Shown here: one piece after another, positions 11,594-25,090 of the stretch | How the letters are laid out: each line of letters begins with the position of its first letter | Position numbering within the stretch: position 1 is the stretch's first letter | DNA from: Serripes groenlandicus | Lineage: Eukaryota > Mollusca > Bivalvia > Cardiida > Cardiidae | DNA length: 64,000 bases | Direction: 5' to 3' | NCBI GenBank assembly: GCA_031761405.1 | Contig: JASEVX010000360.1 | Location: 12,501-76,500, forward strand | Translations under genes and position numbers: made by a program | The notes under the pieces: generated by a model | The model's database searches: none | What the model saw: only the letters and a program-made list of their open reading frames with translations | Told to the model about the DNA's origin: nothing

Positions 11594-11695
11594 AACAGAG
11601 AGAAAGAGAGACACAGAGAGAGACAGAGAGAGAGACAGACAGAGAGAGAGACAGAGATATATAGACAGAGAGACAGAGAGAGACACACACACAGA
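11487..11695. repeat. GA / GACA compound microsatellite 1
   Basis: GA runs flank a nearly pure (GACA)n tract at about 11519-11591, followed by imperfect GAGAGACAGA units ending in CACACACAGAG. The serine/leucine and arginine/glutamate repeat frames on the two strands come from the microsatellite. Confidence 0.95.
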
Positions 11696-13665
<1,970 letters not shown>

Positions 13666-13667
13666 CT

Positions 13668-14362
13668 AGGTCCGTGAAGTTAGGTTGACGAGTGACGAAT
13701 TGACGAGTGACGAACTGTGACATTTTTTAGGTCCGTGAAGTTAGGTTGACGAGTGACGAATTGACGAGTGACGAACTGTGACATTTTTTCTAAAAACTTT
13801 ATTTATTTATTTTAGATAAGTATCTGGACGTATTTAATGCAAATTAGGCCCAATTTCATGTTTCATGGCGACCAGTCAATCAGAAGAGCTTCATCAAGTT
13901 CGTCAATTCGTCAACTCGTCAATTTAGTTGACGAAATTTACGAAACAAATATTTTTCTAAAAACTTTATTTCTTTCCTTTAGATAATGTATCTGGACGTA
14001 TTGAATGCAAATTAGACCATATTTCATGTTTCATGGCGATCAGTCAATCAGAAGAGCTTCGTCAAGTTCGTCAATTCGTCAACACGTCAATTAAGTTAAC
14101 GAAATTGACGAACAAATTATTTTTCTAAAAACTTTATTTCTTTCCTTTAGATAATGTATCTGGACGTATTGAATGCAAATTAGACCATATTTCATGTTTC
14201 ATGGCGATCAGTCAATCAGAAGAGCTTCGTCAAGTTTGTCAATTCGTCAACACGTCAATTAAGTTAACGAAATTGACGAACAAATTATTTTTCTAAAAAC
14301 TTTATTTCTTTCCTTTAGATAATGTATCTGGACGTATTGAATGCAAATTAGGCCCTATATCA
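13668..14362. repeat. GACGAA-rich array, copy 2
   Basis: Same family as 5010-6240. Two cap units GGTCCGTGAAGTTAGGTTGA at about 13670 and 13730 are followed by about three and a half 180-bp body units. Consecutive units (about 13960-14110 and 14105-14280) are almost identical, so the array expanded recently. It runs directly into the perfect hairpin at 14363-14487. Confidence 0.85.
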
Positions 14363-14487
14363 AATTTTATGGCCATCAGTCATTCAGTAGAGCTTTGTCA
14401 AGTTCGTCAATTCGTCAACACGTCAATTTTGTTGACGAATTGACGAACTTGACAAAGCTCTACTGAATGACTGATGGCCATAAAATT
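14363..14487. repeat. 56-bp perfect inverted repeat (hairpin)
   Basis: Positions 14363-14418 are the exact reverse complement of 14432-14487, with a 13-nt loop at 14419-14431. The stem consists of the GACGAA unit itself (AATTTTATGGCCATCAGT ... TCGTCAATTCGTCAA) turned back on itself. The inverted copy marks the right boundary of the array. Downstream sequence is LINE-derived. Confidence 0.95.
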
Positions 14488-15010
14488 GAATATTCTTCTT
14501 CAGTTGAATCTCTTCATACACAGATTCTAACTCATAGCTTTCTGCATAGTGTGTCGGTTAGAAAGGGACTGCACAGCCAAACGTTTGTTTTTATTACGTT
14601 TTAGTTTGTTTAAGAATGGGTCTTCCGATTTCGGGTTTATTGCAGATGATGTTTCTCTGCTACAAAAATATAATATTTTCAATAGCTTGGAAGACTATTT
14701 AGCATATGGCGATTTCCTAGTAGATATTTTTGGAAACATTGTATTAATATAAAGGTTCGTAACTACTACTTCGTATATAGAATAATGGAATGTTAGAACA
14801 TCTTCGAGACAGTTTGTCTTATACAGAAAATTACAGTATCAGTTCTCTGCTAATCCAGTGTGGGACTACGCTAAACGTAATCCGAATATGCTACGTGCTT
14901 GTTTTTCTATCGCCCAAATAATTGCATACACGGCATGCACAACAGCAAACAGCCAGACTACAGAAAGTCAATGATTGCAATAAATCAACATCAGCATTCC
15001 TGTTCCATAT
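14488..15010 (+). pseudogene. LINE C-terminal fragment
   Basis: A plus-strand remnant. The frame at 14549-14752 (TAKRLFLLRFSLFK...FGFIADDVSLLQKYN) aligns with TVKRLFEFRLQLFL...LGFIPDIYSILVKHN of the LINE at 9.5-10.1 kb. After a stop, FSANPVWDYAKRNPNMLRAC (about 14845-14900) fits the next part of the same region. The 5' side is cut by the GACGAA hairpin. Not functional. Confidence 0.6.
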
Positions 15011-15519
15011 GGGTGACATATAAAAAACTGTTCAGGTTTCAATATAAAATATTACTTATGAACTTAATTATTCAAATCAAGTTCGATACCTGTCTTTTTT
15101 AATCAGTCAGTGCGAGTGTCTATTAATAGATTCTGGATTTTCCGTAAATTACAAATGGCTACGACGGTAGACAAACTCGTAAACTGAACTTGAAATCTAT
15201 GAAATCGGGTTTTAAGAAATCGCGTACACTTGGATCAGGAAATATTGATGTGCAATCTGATCATTATATATGCGCATCATAAATGTCTCAAGCGTAGTAT
15301 TCCTGGAGCATGACTCCATTGTTCTTCCATCTAAATTTGTCTAGAGGTATTTTTGTTTTACTTCAAATGATAAGTCAGTCGACTCGCGATAACTCGAATT
15401 CGAAATGGTCCAATAGCTTACTTCGACTTATCGATGCGTACGAAGGATTACAATATTCATGCTAAATTATTTTATGTATTTTTAGCTAACTTAATGATTT
15501 AAAACAAAGTGTTTATTAT
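15011..15519. other. No recognised feature
   Basis: AT-rich sequence with short ORFs only. No repeat partner was noticed inside the window. Confidence 0.4.
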
Positions 15520-15795
15520 GACAAGACCTCGGGCTGAGGGTGTCTCGCCCTTCTAAGAAAATCAGATGTTAAATGGTATCACTATGCAAAAAGAAAGTAA
15601 AGTTGATAAATGTGAAAAAGTAAGTGTCTGTCAATGCATTGTTATCAACATGTCATGATAAATAAAAAACTCACTACATGTGTATATATCTTAATATATT
15701 TATTCACACATGAGGTAAAGAGTGATCAATAATGCTACATTAAATTGTAAATAATTGCAATCACTATGATTATGATATTAAGTTTTTACACATAA
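15520..15795. repeat. Duplicated 275-bp module, copy 1
   Basis: From ACAAGACCTCGGGCTGAGGG to TTTTTACACATAAAA this block recurs at about 33783-34057 in the same orientation, with only scattered differences and one small indel near the start. At 34 kb the module is joined directly to the 159-bp tandem array. Here it is separated from the related array (17.4-20.0 kb) by about 1.6 kb. Confidence 0.85.
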
Positions 15796-16654
15796 AATAA
15801 CAACATAGTTATTTTAAAATAAGTCATGGGAAAATATTATTGTACTAAAAAGGTCATATTTGCCGAAAATTGACATAATAACACTAGGTGATAAAGCAAC
15901 ACTTTTGAGATTTTACAAAAACACATATTTCAGAGCAAAAACGCAATTGTGTATTCTTATTTACTCATCAAAGTGTTATGAATAATGATAAAATGAATCA
16001 AGTTTGATGTATTGCACATTGCTTTTAGTTGTCGAATTGATACTTGTTGGAAAATATTGAATTGAATTATCAACACATATTTTCAAAAGCTAAATGTAAC
16101 ATGCAAAGTGTTAACCTCATATGTTTGATGTGGTTTAATGTAATTGATATCATAATGTGAACAGTTTCAAGACAAGTAATATTGATTGACTTACAAATAG
16201 TCAAACGTAAAAGCATAGATGAGAGTTTGAAAATGACTAATGAGTAAATCATAGTGATAAATAAAGGAATATAAATAATAACAAGACATGGAAATTCCAT
16301 GAAACCAGGGTTTCTATAATGGACGGTGTTTGATTAAGAATTAACAGATCTGTCAAATCATTCTGTCAATAGTTAATTCAAGTAACAGGGAATATTTCTA
16401 TTGATGAATAATCATAATTACTTTGTCAATTAAATATATCACAATTTTATCTAACAAATATCAGTTTAATACAGTCAATCGTGTGTTGATGGCCTCATTT
16501 ATTTAGAACATATAATAGATAACAGATATTAAGCAACCTTTTGTTGTAAGCAGCCACATTTTAGGATCCCTAATGCCAGGTTGATAATCAGTGATCTGCC
16601 TTAACCCTTTACTTGATAGTAACGCGTTTATGCCTTTGCAAACAGACTAGATTC
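15796..16654. other. AT-rich, no gene seen
   Basis: Very AT-rich. An ATTGAATTGAATT run near 16056 resembles the LINE/SINE tails elsewhere in the window. A TTAACCCTTT word at about 16603 may be an isolated end of the palindromic TTAA element. Nothing else is supported. Confidence 0.4.
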
Positions 16655-17050
16655 TGGGCCCGAGGTTATGAAACTTACTCAATTTGAGCATGTAATAGAA
16701 ATATTGTTGTTGAAGTTAGATGCTTGAGTTGCAAGTTTATGAAATATGCTCATTGCAAAATAGGGTGAAATTACAAACCAACGATGAGAATAAAATCCAT
16801 GTTTGGAGTTTGTCGCTATGGTTACGAAGCATTTTTAGTTTAAGCATGATGCTAAATTGAGCATGATGCTCAAACTAAAAAAGCTCTGTTAGCTTGAGGA
16901 CAAAGTTTGGAAAAAAATAATCTACTTTTAGTTTGTAACGGAAATCTACTTTGCAACGAGCCAATTTCCTAGCCTTGTAATCTAAGTGTGTAACTACAAT
17001 AGTAATAATTATGTTAACATGCTCAAATTGAGTAAGTTTCATGAAATCGG
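16655..17050. mobile_element. Foldback element with 26-bp perfect terminal repeats
   Basis: Positions 16668-16693 (ATGAAACTTACTCAATTTGA...) are the exact reverse complement of 17017-17042. A weaker match continues inward (ATTGTTGTTGAAGTTAGATG against ATTACTATTGTAGTTACACA) and a little outward. The interior contains GCATGATGCTAAATTGAGCATGATGCTCAA-like near-palindromic words. There is no coding content. It is probably a non-autonomous DNA element of about 375-390 bp; no target duplication is clear. Confidence 0.65.
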
Positions 17051-17059
17051 ATCCAGATC

Positions 17060-17395
17060 AGACATTGTGCATATGACACAGCGTCTTGATATGGTGTATA
17101 TCTGTTCCAAGCTATTTGAAAATATCTCTATGGATGAAAAAGTTATTGTCCGGACAAAAAAAAGTTCAACTGATGTCTATTTGTTGTCACTTTGACCTTG
17201 ACCTTGAAGCTACAGACAAAAGTTTTGCATGTGACACATCATATTGATATAGTTCATATTTGTGCCAAGTTATTTGAAAATATCTCTATGCATGGCAAAG
17301 TTATGGTCCGGACAAGGAAAGTTGACGCCCGCCCGCCCGCCGACTTTGCCAAACTAATAACCAGATTTTTCCTTTGGAAAACCTGGTTAAAAATT
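17060..17395. repeat. Dispersed modular repeat with two internal units
   Basis: Two related units of about 165 bp (starting near 17066 and 17228) share GACACA, CATATTGATAT, CCAAG.TATTTGAAAATATCTCTATG and GTCCGGACAA. They are followed by (GCCC)n-rich CGCCCGCCCGCCCGCCGACTT and a closing AACCAGATTTTTCCTTTGGA / AAACCTGGTTA hairpin. The architecture (tandem units, then a GC-rich cap and hairpin) resembles repeats common in bivalves, from memory. Confidence 0.55.
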
Positions 17396-20040
17396 ATAAA
17401 TGAAAAACTAATGACAACCTACGTGCCAAAGCTTCTGGTGAAAGATATTGGAGGTAGAAAATGTGTGTCCAGGCAGCAGTTTGTCTTTTAACATTATATT
17501 TGCAGAAGTTGGCAGAAGTGTCTGTGTAAATGTGTTTAAATGTAATCCATATATTGCTGAGATAGGACTAAGGTTAAGTTTTGAGGTTAAGTTATCTAAC
17601 AAAGGTCAAGTTCTGAACAATTATGACCTTGACCTGGAAGAATTTGACGTTGATGGATGTCCCATGACCAAACAATACATCTGACAAAGTTTCAGAAGAA
17701 TTCCAGCAGGGGTTGCTGAGATATAAGAAAGTTTTAAGTTTTGAGGTTAAGTTACCTAACAAATGTAAAGTTCTGCACAATTATGACCTTGACCCTGAAA
17801 ATGTTGACGTTGATGGATGTCCCATGACCAAACAATACATCTGACAAAGTTTCAGAAAAATTCCAGCAGGGGTTGCTGAGATATAAGAAAGGGTCAAGTT
17901 CTGCACAATTATGACCTTGACCCTGAAAATTATGACGTTGACAGATGTCCCATGACCAAACAATACATCTGACAAAGTTTCAGAAAAATTCAAGAAGGGG
18001 TTGCTGAGATATAAGAAAGGTTAAGTTTTGAGGTTAAGTTACATAACAAAGGTCAAGTTCTGCACAATTATGACCTTGACCCTGAAAATATAGGCGTTAA
18101 CAGATGTCCCATGACCAAACAATACATCTGACAAAGTTTCAGATAAATTCAAGCAGAGGTTGCTGAGATATAAGAAAGGTTAAGTTGTGAGGTGAAGTTA
18201 CCTAACACAGGTAAAGTTCTGCACAATTATGACCTTGACCCTGAAAATGTTGACGTTGACAGATGTCCCATGACCAAACAATACATCTGACAAAGTTTCA
18301 GAAAAATTCCAGCAGGGGTTGCTGAGATATAAGAAAGGGTCAAGTTCTGCACAATTATGACCTTCACCCTGAAAATTATAACGTTGACAGATGTATCATG
18401 ACCAAACAATGCATCTGACAATGTTTCAGAAAAATTCAAGCAGGGGTTGCTGAGATATAAGAAAGGTTAAGTTTTGAGGTTAAGTTACCTAACAAAGGTC
18501 AAGTTCTGAACAATTATGACCTTGACCCTGAACATTTTGACGTTGACAGATGTCCCATGACCAAACAATACATCTGACAAAGTTTCAGAAAAATTCAAGC
18601 AGAGGTTGCTGAGATTCCAGCAGGGGTTGCTGAGATATAAGAAAGGGTCAAGTTCTGCACAATTATGACCTTGACCCTGAAAATTATGACGTTGACAGAT
18701 GTCCCATTACCAAACAATACATCTGACAAAGTTTCAGAAAAATTCCAGCAGGGGTTGCTGAGATATAAGAAAGGGTCAAGTTCTGCACAATTATGACCTT
18801 GACCCTGAAAATTATAACGTTGACAGTTGTATCATGACCAAACAATACATCTGACAATGTTTCAGAAAAATTCAAGCAAGGGTTGCTGAGATATAAGAAA
18901 GGTTAAGTTTTGAGGTTAAGTTACCTAACAAAGGTCAAGTTCTGCACAATTATGACCTTGACCCTGAACATTTTGACGTTGACAGATGTCCCATGACCAA
19001 ACAATACATCTGACAAAGTTTCAGAAAATTTCAAGCAGAGGTTGCTGAGATATAAGAAAGGTTAAGTTTTGAGGTTAAGTTACCTAACAAAGGTAAAGTT
19101 CTGCACAATTATGACCTTGACCCTGAACACTTTGACGTTGACAGATGTCTTATGACAAAACAATACATCTGACAAAGTTTCAGAAAATTTCAATCAGAGG
19201 TTGCTGAGATATAAGAAAGGTTAAGTTTTGAGGTTAAGTTACCTAACAAAGGTAAAGTTCTGCACACTTATGACCTTGACCCTGGAAATTTTGACGTTGA
19301 CAGATGTCCCATGACCAAACAATACATCTGACAAAGTTTCGGAAAAATTCCAGCAGGGGTTGCTGAGATATAAGAAAGGGTCAAGTTCTGCACAATTATG
19401 ACCTTGACCCTGAAAAGTATGACGTTGACAGATGTATCATGACCAAACAATACATCTGACAATGTTTCAGAAAAATTCAAGCAGGGGTTGCTGAGATATA
19501 AGAAAGGTTATGTTTTGAGGTTAAGTTACCTAACAAAGGTAAAGTTCTGCACAATTATGACCTTGACCCTGAACACTTTGACGTTGACAGATGTCCCATG
19601 ATAAACAATACATCTGACAAAGTTTCAGAAATATTTAAGCAGAGGTTGCTGAGATATAAGAAAGGTTAAGTTTTGAGGTTAAGTTACCTAACAAAGGTCG
19701 AGTTCTGCACAAGTATGACCTTGACCCTGAAAATTATGACGATGCCAGATGTTCCATGACCAAACAATACATCTGACAAAGTTTCAGAAAAATTCAAGCA
19801 GGGGTTGCTGAGATATAAGAAAGGTTAAGTTTTGAGGTTAAGTTACCTAACAAAGGTCAAGTTCTGCACAATTATGACCTTGATCCTGAAAATTTTGACG
19901 TAGATAGATGTCCCATGACCAAACAATACAGCTAACAAAGTTTCAGAAATATTCAAGCAGGGGTTGCCGAGATATAGCTATTTGTCGCCGGAAAAGTGAC
20001 TGCTATGTCTCTCTCCACTATCGTGGGCGAGACAAAAAGG
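17396..20040. repeat. 159/125-bp tandem array 1 (about 16 copies)
   Basis: A unit of about 159 bp contains AGGTTAAGTTACCTAACAAA, GTTCTGCACAATTATGACCT, TGACGTTGACAGATGTCCCA, TGACCAAACAATACATCTGA and GGGTTGCTGAGATATAAG. The TCCCATGACC landmark falls near 17652, 17812, 17938, 18100, 18259, 18383, 18546, 18697, 18823, 18980, 19140, 19301, 19425, 19585, 19745 and 19903. Spacings are mostly 157-163, with repeated short steps of 124-126. Short units lack the GTTAAGTTTTGAGGTTAAG segment. The array ends at about 19965-20037 with a cap (GTGACTGCTATGTCTC...CACTATCGTGGGCGAGACAA) that also ends array 2. Confidence 0.9.
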
Positions 20041-21589
20041 AAGCCAGTAATAAAATCATATCAAGAAAACATGACTGCAGCGGTTCTGACTGCCGCTAGA
20101 CTGCTTCGTTCATGGAATTTATGCGAATTTTAGATTTATTCAATTTTCGAGTTAACGAGAGTCAACATTGTATTGTTTATAACCGGAACAAATTACCACC
20201 ATGTACTTGGACATACCAAGGACTTTTAAAAAAGTAGTGATAGCTTTTGCTCATTTGCGTTCAGGATAACATTAATTAATTCTGATGTATGTGGCGTCAT
20301 GATGAATTGACCAGAAGTACTGGAAACGTGGCCAGGAAACACCGAGATATGTATTAAGGATGGTTGAAAGCGGAGTGAAACACCATACAAAGAAACAAAC
20401 ACATACATACGTGTCCCTACGCATGCATCATTGAAACAACGTTTGACTTTGTAGAACAGAAGGGATTTTAATCAGTTTACTTAGAAATTTATTCCAGCCG
20501 GGTTGTATCCTTTGCATTTACCGCATACATATCACGAAGTGAAATTCCGAACCTGATTGACGCAGCGTGGAAGCGCGGCGTCAGTATGGGATAGGTTTTG
20601 ATTACGTAATCGAAAAGGGAACAACCAATATTATTATTGTTAAGAAAAACTCTGTTATATGTTTGAAAAAAAAAAAAAACCTTTATGAATACATAAATTG
20701 TATAAAATGATTTAAGAAACAGCAAGATACAAAATACGTATGTCTTCTTACGTTATTACAAAACTTTACACACATGTAATGGGTATTTAATAACTTTCCC
20801 CTAACTTCCTAGGCTACTCTTTTTTTATAGTTTGGTTTACCAAAACTCAGAAAAAAAATCTGGCGATATTTTTGCCTATTTACGATATTGAGATTTTTTA
20901 ATAAATGGGTAATCTTTAAAAAAAATCAATGATGATTCATTTTAATTACTACATATTACAGTATAATTCTAGAAACTATAAGAACATCGTTAACCCAACT
21001 ATGCAATATGCATGGCCGTAACATGACACGTTCTATTATTTGTAAATGCTGCATGTCATCGCTTGGCGATTTTGGTCATTCTTATTTAATAGACGACAAG
21101 GTGTCATCGGTTCCCATAGAGTAATTAAGTTGTCTCTGCTTTCTTCCGTTATGAATACTTCGCTGTTTTCACGATTTTATTCGATTTCTAAAATTCATTG
21201 AATTCGTACCCGGTTTTTCATGTTACGCTCGAGATAAACGATTCGTACCAACTGGTTTTCGCTCTTTGCTCTTGGGATACCATTTAACTTTTTCTTTTGA
21301 TTATTTTTCAGTTTTCTACTGGCATGTTCAAAACAATTAAAGTGACATTAAAACAAACAAAACAAGACTTAAAAGTTCTTGCTATATGTTGACTATACAT
21401 GTGAACTTTCATAATGCTCAATCTTGATCATACATATCTTTTTTTTTTTTTAATTACTTCGTATTTTGTGTTTATGTACTCCCGTTTTTGCTATCATACT
21501 TCTGCTAAACTGGAAGGAGAATAGACTTCCACCTCTCCTTCCTAAGCTTGTGTCACACTTAACTTATAACTAGAGGCAATAAACCTTAA
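20041..21589. other. No recognised feature
   Basis: AT-rich. It has poly-A/T stretches near 20668 and 21440 and a GC-richer patch near 20560-20590, but no supported gene or repeat. Confidence 0.4.
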
Positions 21590-22176
21590 TATACTGAAAG
21601 AAAAAAGAAACGCAGGGTACGAAAATATGAAGTTTTCTGAAAACTCACAACCATGCAAGAACTGTTGGCAATCGACTGCGAGAGGTCGGTCTGAGAGCAC
21701 ATCGTCCGTATATTGGTCTGCCACTAACTCGTGAGCGTCGTAGGCATCGCATGGCATGGTTGAATGCACATGCTCCTCGGACATTTCCCATGAGGCAGTG
21801 GAGACGTGTATTCTTCAGTGATGAGTCGCGATTTACTCCGTTTCGGGTGACGTCGTGGGGAACGTTTTGTCGACGCCTGTGTGATTGAGAGGGATAGGTT
21901 TGGGGGTGGGTCGATCATGCATCGGAGAATACGAGCAGGAATAGCGTTGCGAGGGGGGCCATACTGGATATTGACTTTTCAATTCCGATAATTGAGGGTA
22001 TCTTCCTCTGCGAATCATTTACTGTGCAATTAATCGACAACAAATTATGAAAATTTGCAGTACTGCTCTTTAAAGGTAGTGCTTGAAAACCATGTAACGA
22101 TTATTTTAAAAGAAATGTGATAAACTTCTTATTCAACACGAAAGCCTACCCTACGTTTCTTTCTTCTTTCAGTATA
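21590..22176 (+). mobile_element. Tc1-like transposon, internally deleted copy 1
   Basis: Terminal inverted repeats TATACTGAAAGAAAAAAGAA (left) and TATACTGAAAGAAGAAAGAA (right, reverse complement), each continuing to ...CGCAGGGTA or CGTAGGGTA. The TA-flanked ends fit the Tc1/mariner superfamily. Total 587 bp, against about 1.5-1.7 kb for complete Tc1-type elements. The inside is the middle of a transposase gene plus its final codons. Confidence 0.85.
21663..21977 (+). pseudogene. Tc1-like transposase fragment (first catalytic D)
   Basis: The plus-strand frame reads TVGNRLREVGLRAHRPYIGL, then QWRRVFFSDESRF near 21796-21834. FSDESRF carries the first acidic residue of the DDE/D catalytic triad. 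A frameshift follows, after which ERDRFGGGSIM can be read near 21885-21920, as in Tc1 proteins. The sequence then jumps to RGGHTGY and a stop near 21950-21972, which is the usual C-terminal ending. The segment with the second and third catalytic residues is missing. Inactive. Confidence 0.75.
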
Positions 22177-23771
22177 TATGTTAATATTTAAACACCTTTT
22201 TTTATCTAATGGATCTGGTTAGGATTTGAAACAGTTTATTGGTAAAACAAAAATGAGAAACTTCAGCTTGTATGACACATTATAGTTGCAGTGAATGTTA
22301 AGCAAACCGTAAACCAAATGGAATCAGGACTAAACTTGTCATTTCACGACTAAACTTCACATGCTGAATATCACATAGATGGTAACATATACAACGTTAA
22401 TCCCTATGTCAATATTGACCCTTTATGCACTTGGTAACCTTTTTATATAGGCTATGGTAGCCAGTTGAGCAATATAGGCACATCTTGGCCTTCTTGTTTA
22501 AGATAAAGGGACATTTGGCCTTCTTGTTCGAAATATTTACATCCTGTCTGCTTGCACAGGTTATTTAAATGTACTGAACTGCATCTGCTTCTTTTAAGTC
22601 ATGCTTCAAAATCATGCGCGGCGTCTTTGATGCTTTGCATCAGAATTCTCCTTGTAATATAATATGGATACGCGAGTAAGGTTTCAGACGCCCCAGGACA
22701 TGGTGGAATAAACATGTATCTGTTCTACTATAAGTAAATCAAATATAACCGAATTAAACCATAAAGGAACAAAAAGGAGCGACGATTCTGTTGAACACTC
22801 ATACCATATGATATAGGGTCAAATAAGATATTGAGCGTTTCTTTGCGAATACCAGCCATAAGACATGTGCGACCAGTGTATATCTACCTTACTGTGTGCA
22901 TCCGATCAGTCTGGTCTGGATCTGCATAGTGAGTCACACAAGTCCACAAGCAGAAACCTTATTTAAACGTTTTATAATTACGTAAATGTTGGTTTGCGCA
23001 GAATACTGCTCAATTGGAGACATCGTTCAGTTATCTCCCTTTAATACTCTCTACATCTAGCTAGGTCCTATCATTTGGTTTCCTCTGGTTTTATCATTGG
23101 TTTCTTTGCACTGGATGGTGCACTTATGAATTGCATTTTCTTTGCCAACTGTTATTAGATTGATTAGTAATTCCACATTTGTTTTCTTTAAACACTGCTT
23201 TATACATTTTCTCTTTTGAATCATCACTTTAATTAACACATTTATGATTAATGTGTACAGGTTAATTGCAATATCTCATTGCGAAATAGTGATAAAGACA
23301 AAGGATTCCAACTAAAAGGACCTACCAACTATCTGGTATTCCTTGGTCTTTATCTGACAAGGGAGATAATATAATTATCATTAATGTCCCTAATTATATC
23401 CAATCCCTCTTTAAATACCGATACCGCACCATTATCCTTGATTTAAACGGGTTCTTACATATTTATAAGAAAACACCCATACACGTTTATTTTCGTTCAT
23501 AATTACATGCAGGATATATAAACAAAAAAGATACCAATAAACTATACAACCTTCTGAAGTGTCCCCGCAAACAATTTGGATATGAAAAAGTTGTTATGCA
23601 AACAATCGTCGTATTGTAATTTTTATTCAATCGATATATGGAAATAAAAATGCGTTATAATTTTCCTTCGCTAATATTCTTACAAATAATTACAAATGAC
23701 TTTGAGGGTTTTTTAAATGTTTAATGGAAATTTATTATTATTTTCTGTAATTCATAATAGACGACAATAAT
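22177..23771. other. No recognised feature
   Basis: AT-rich. Two TTGGCCTTCTTGTT words lie near 22485 and 22515. No supported gene. Confidence 0.4.
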
Positions 23772-23935
23772 AACAAGAGCACCGCGTACGGCACAGACGC
23801 TCGACTGATAGAAAACAGGAAAAAAGCTGAGCTGAACAAAAAAACCTTAACCGGACGACCACGTCGCCGCCGCCGACGACGACGACGCCAGGGTCATGAC
23901 AATAGCTCTCGTTTTTTCAAAAGTCGAGCTAAAAA
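23772..23935. repeat. Short modular repeat (ACAAGAGC...GAGCTAAAAA)
   Basis: About 160 bp from ACAAGAGCACCGCGTACGGC to AAGTCGAGCTAAAAA. An internal GC-rich CGTCGCCGCCGCCGACGACG tract contrasts with the AT-rich flanks. The end words match those of the longer modular repeats at 27.6, 37.4 and 47.6 kb, so I read it as a minimal member lacking internal tandem units. Confidence 0.6.
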
Positions 23936-24205
23936 TCCAAATATATAGTGGTCATGAAAAAACACGAATAGAACTTCATCACCATAAAAATCGATAGTTA
24001 TGGTTAACGTGTTATATCGATGGATGTGAAGTGCACACTGTAGATCGGTATAAGACTGCACGAGGTGTACATGCTTATATTGATTTACATTGTTCGCAAC
24101 TGCAGTTTATAAGTCGTACGTAACAGGTTACACGTATGCTGTAGTTTGTTCAAGTATGTGTGTTGGGTAATATTGAGGTACTTTATTCACGAAATGGTCT
24201 TCAAA

Positions 24206-24960
24206 TATACTGAAAGGATAAAGAAACGCAGGGTAAACATTTGAGGTGATTTAAAGTGATGTGTTTGATGTTATATACACTATTTTATATGAGTATACAA
24301 ACCAATCTTTAATAAACAAATTACCAAAATGTCATTAGATTTTGACCAATAATTCATTAATAACTGAAGCACATTTGACGGTACCCCCCAATATCGCAAG
24401 GTGAAATCGACTGACCAACGTAAGGACGACGTGCTTGCAGACCAACCTCGCGCAATCGATTCATTACAGTTTTTGGGTTAATGTGGCGATTATGATTGCC
24501 TACCGTATTACTAGCGGTGACAGTAACGTGGCGATTACGCAGGTGTGAAAGACGAATAGCCCTGTCGCGACGTCGCGACGTTACGCGCGGACGTCCCGAT
24601 CGCGGTCGATCGGCAACTCTTCCGGTTTCTTTCAAACGACGGACAAGACGTTCTATGGTGGAAACATTAACACCAAACTGCATAGCAACCTGTTCTTGCC
24701 TCTGACCTTGCATTAGCAATGCAATAGCCTGACCCCTCTGAACTTCCGTAAGCCGTACCATGATTGCAAGAGCTTCAAATTTAATTTAAAAAGCGGAAAG
24801 TGATGTGGCACGGAGAAATACACGGTTGAGTAACTTTAGGTACGGGATTGAGTACACAGTGACCAAGATAGTCGTCTGACCGGTTTTCATAATTTTACGC
24901 CAAGCATTTAAGAAATTGTTACATATATTGCTACCCTGTGTTTCTTTACCTTTCAGTATA
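24206..24960 (-). mobile_element. Tc1-like transposon, internally deleted copy 2
   Basis: Ends TATACTGAAAGGATAAAGAA (left) and TATACTGAAAGGTAAAGAAA (reverse complement of right), both running into CGCAGGGTA or CACAGGGTA. These match the ends of copy 1. Total 755 bp. The transposase runs on the minus strand, opposite to copy 1, and keeps the N-terminal half, so the two copies hold largely complementary parts of one family. Confidence 0.85.
24357..24761 (-). pseudogene. Tc1-like transposase N-terminal domain
   Basis: A 134-codon minus-strand frame. Residues 1-50 (MVRLTEVQRGQAIALLMQGQ, then VNVSTIERLVRRLKETG) form the first helix-turn-helix of the paired-like DNA-binding domain. A GRP(R)-type hinge follows (RPRSGRPRVTSRRRDRAI). 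The second DNA-binding part leads to NRLREVGLQARRPYVGQ at about residue 118, after which the family sequence is lost. No catalytic residues are present. The start is the first ATG after the inverted repeat and fits the family N-terminus. Confidence 0.85.
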
Positions 24961-25004
24961 TATACATGTATACAACAATGTATGGTCAATGTCCATTTAA
25001 CATC

Positions 25005-25090
25005 CAATGTGTAGTGGGTAGTACGTCCGTCTTCAGAGCGGGACACAATGCTTCGATCCCCGGTCGCGTCATACCAAATACTTTAAGCAT
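25005..25090 (+). repeat. tRNA-derived SINE head
   Basis: A GTAGTGGGTAGTACGTCCGT A-box-like segment and a GCTTCGATCCCC B-box-like segment about 45 bp apart, ending GTCGCGTCATACCAAATACTT. The 27.53-kb SINE ends with the same GTCGCGTCATACCAA. It does not fold as a clean tRNA. Confidence 0.55.

Noticed and set aside
17781..19480. Repeated ~70-codon minus-strand frames (MNFSETLSDVLFGH...)
   Set aside because: They are copies of the tandem-repeat unit; the start and stop come from the unit sequence, and array 2 shows the same artefact.
24496..24705. 69-codon plus-strand frame
   Set aside because: It is the antisense shadow of the Tc1-like transposase on the minus strand.
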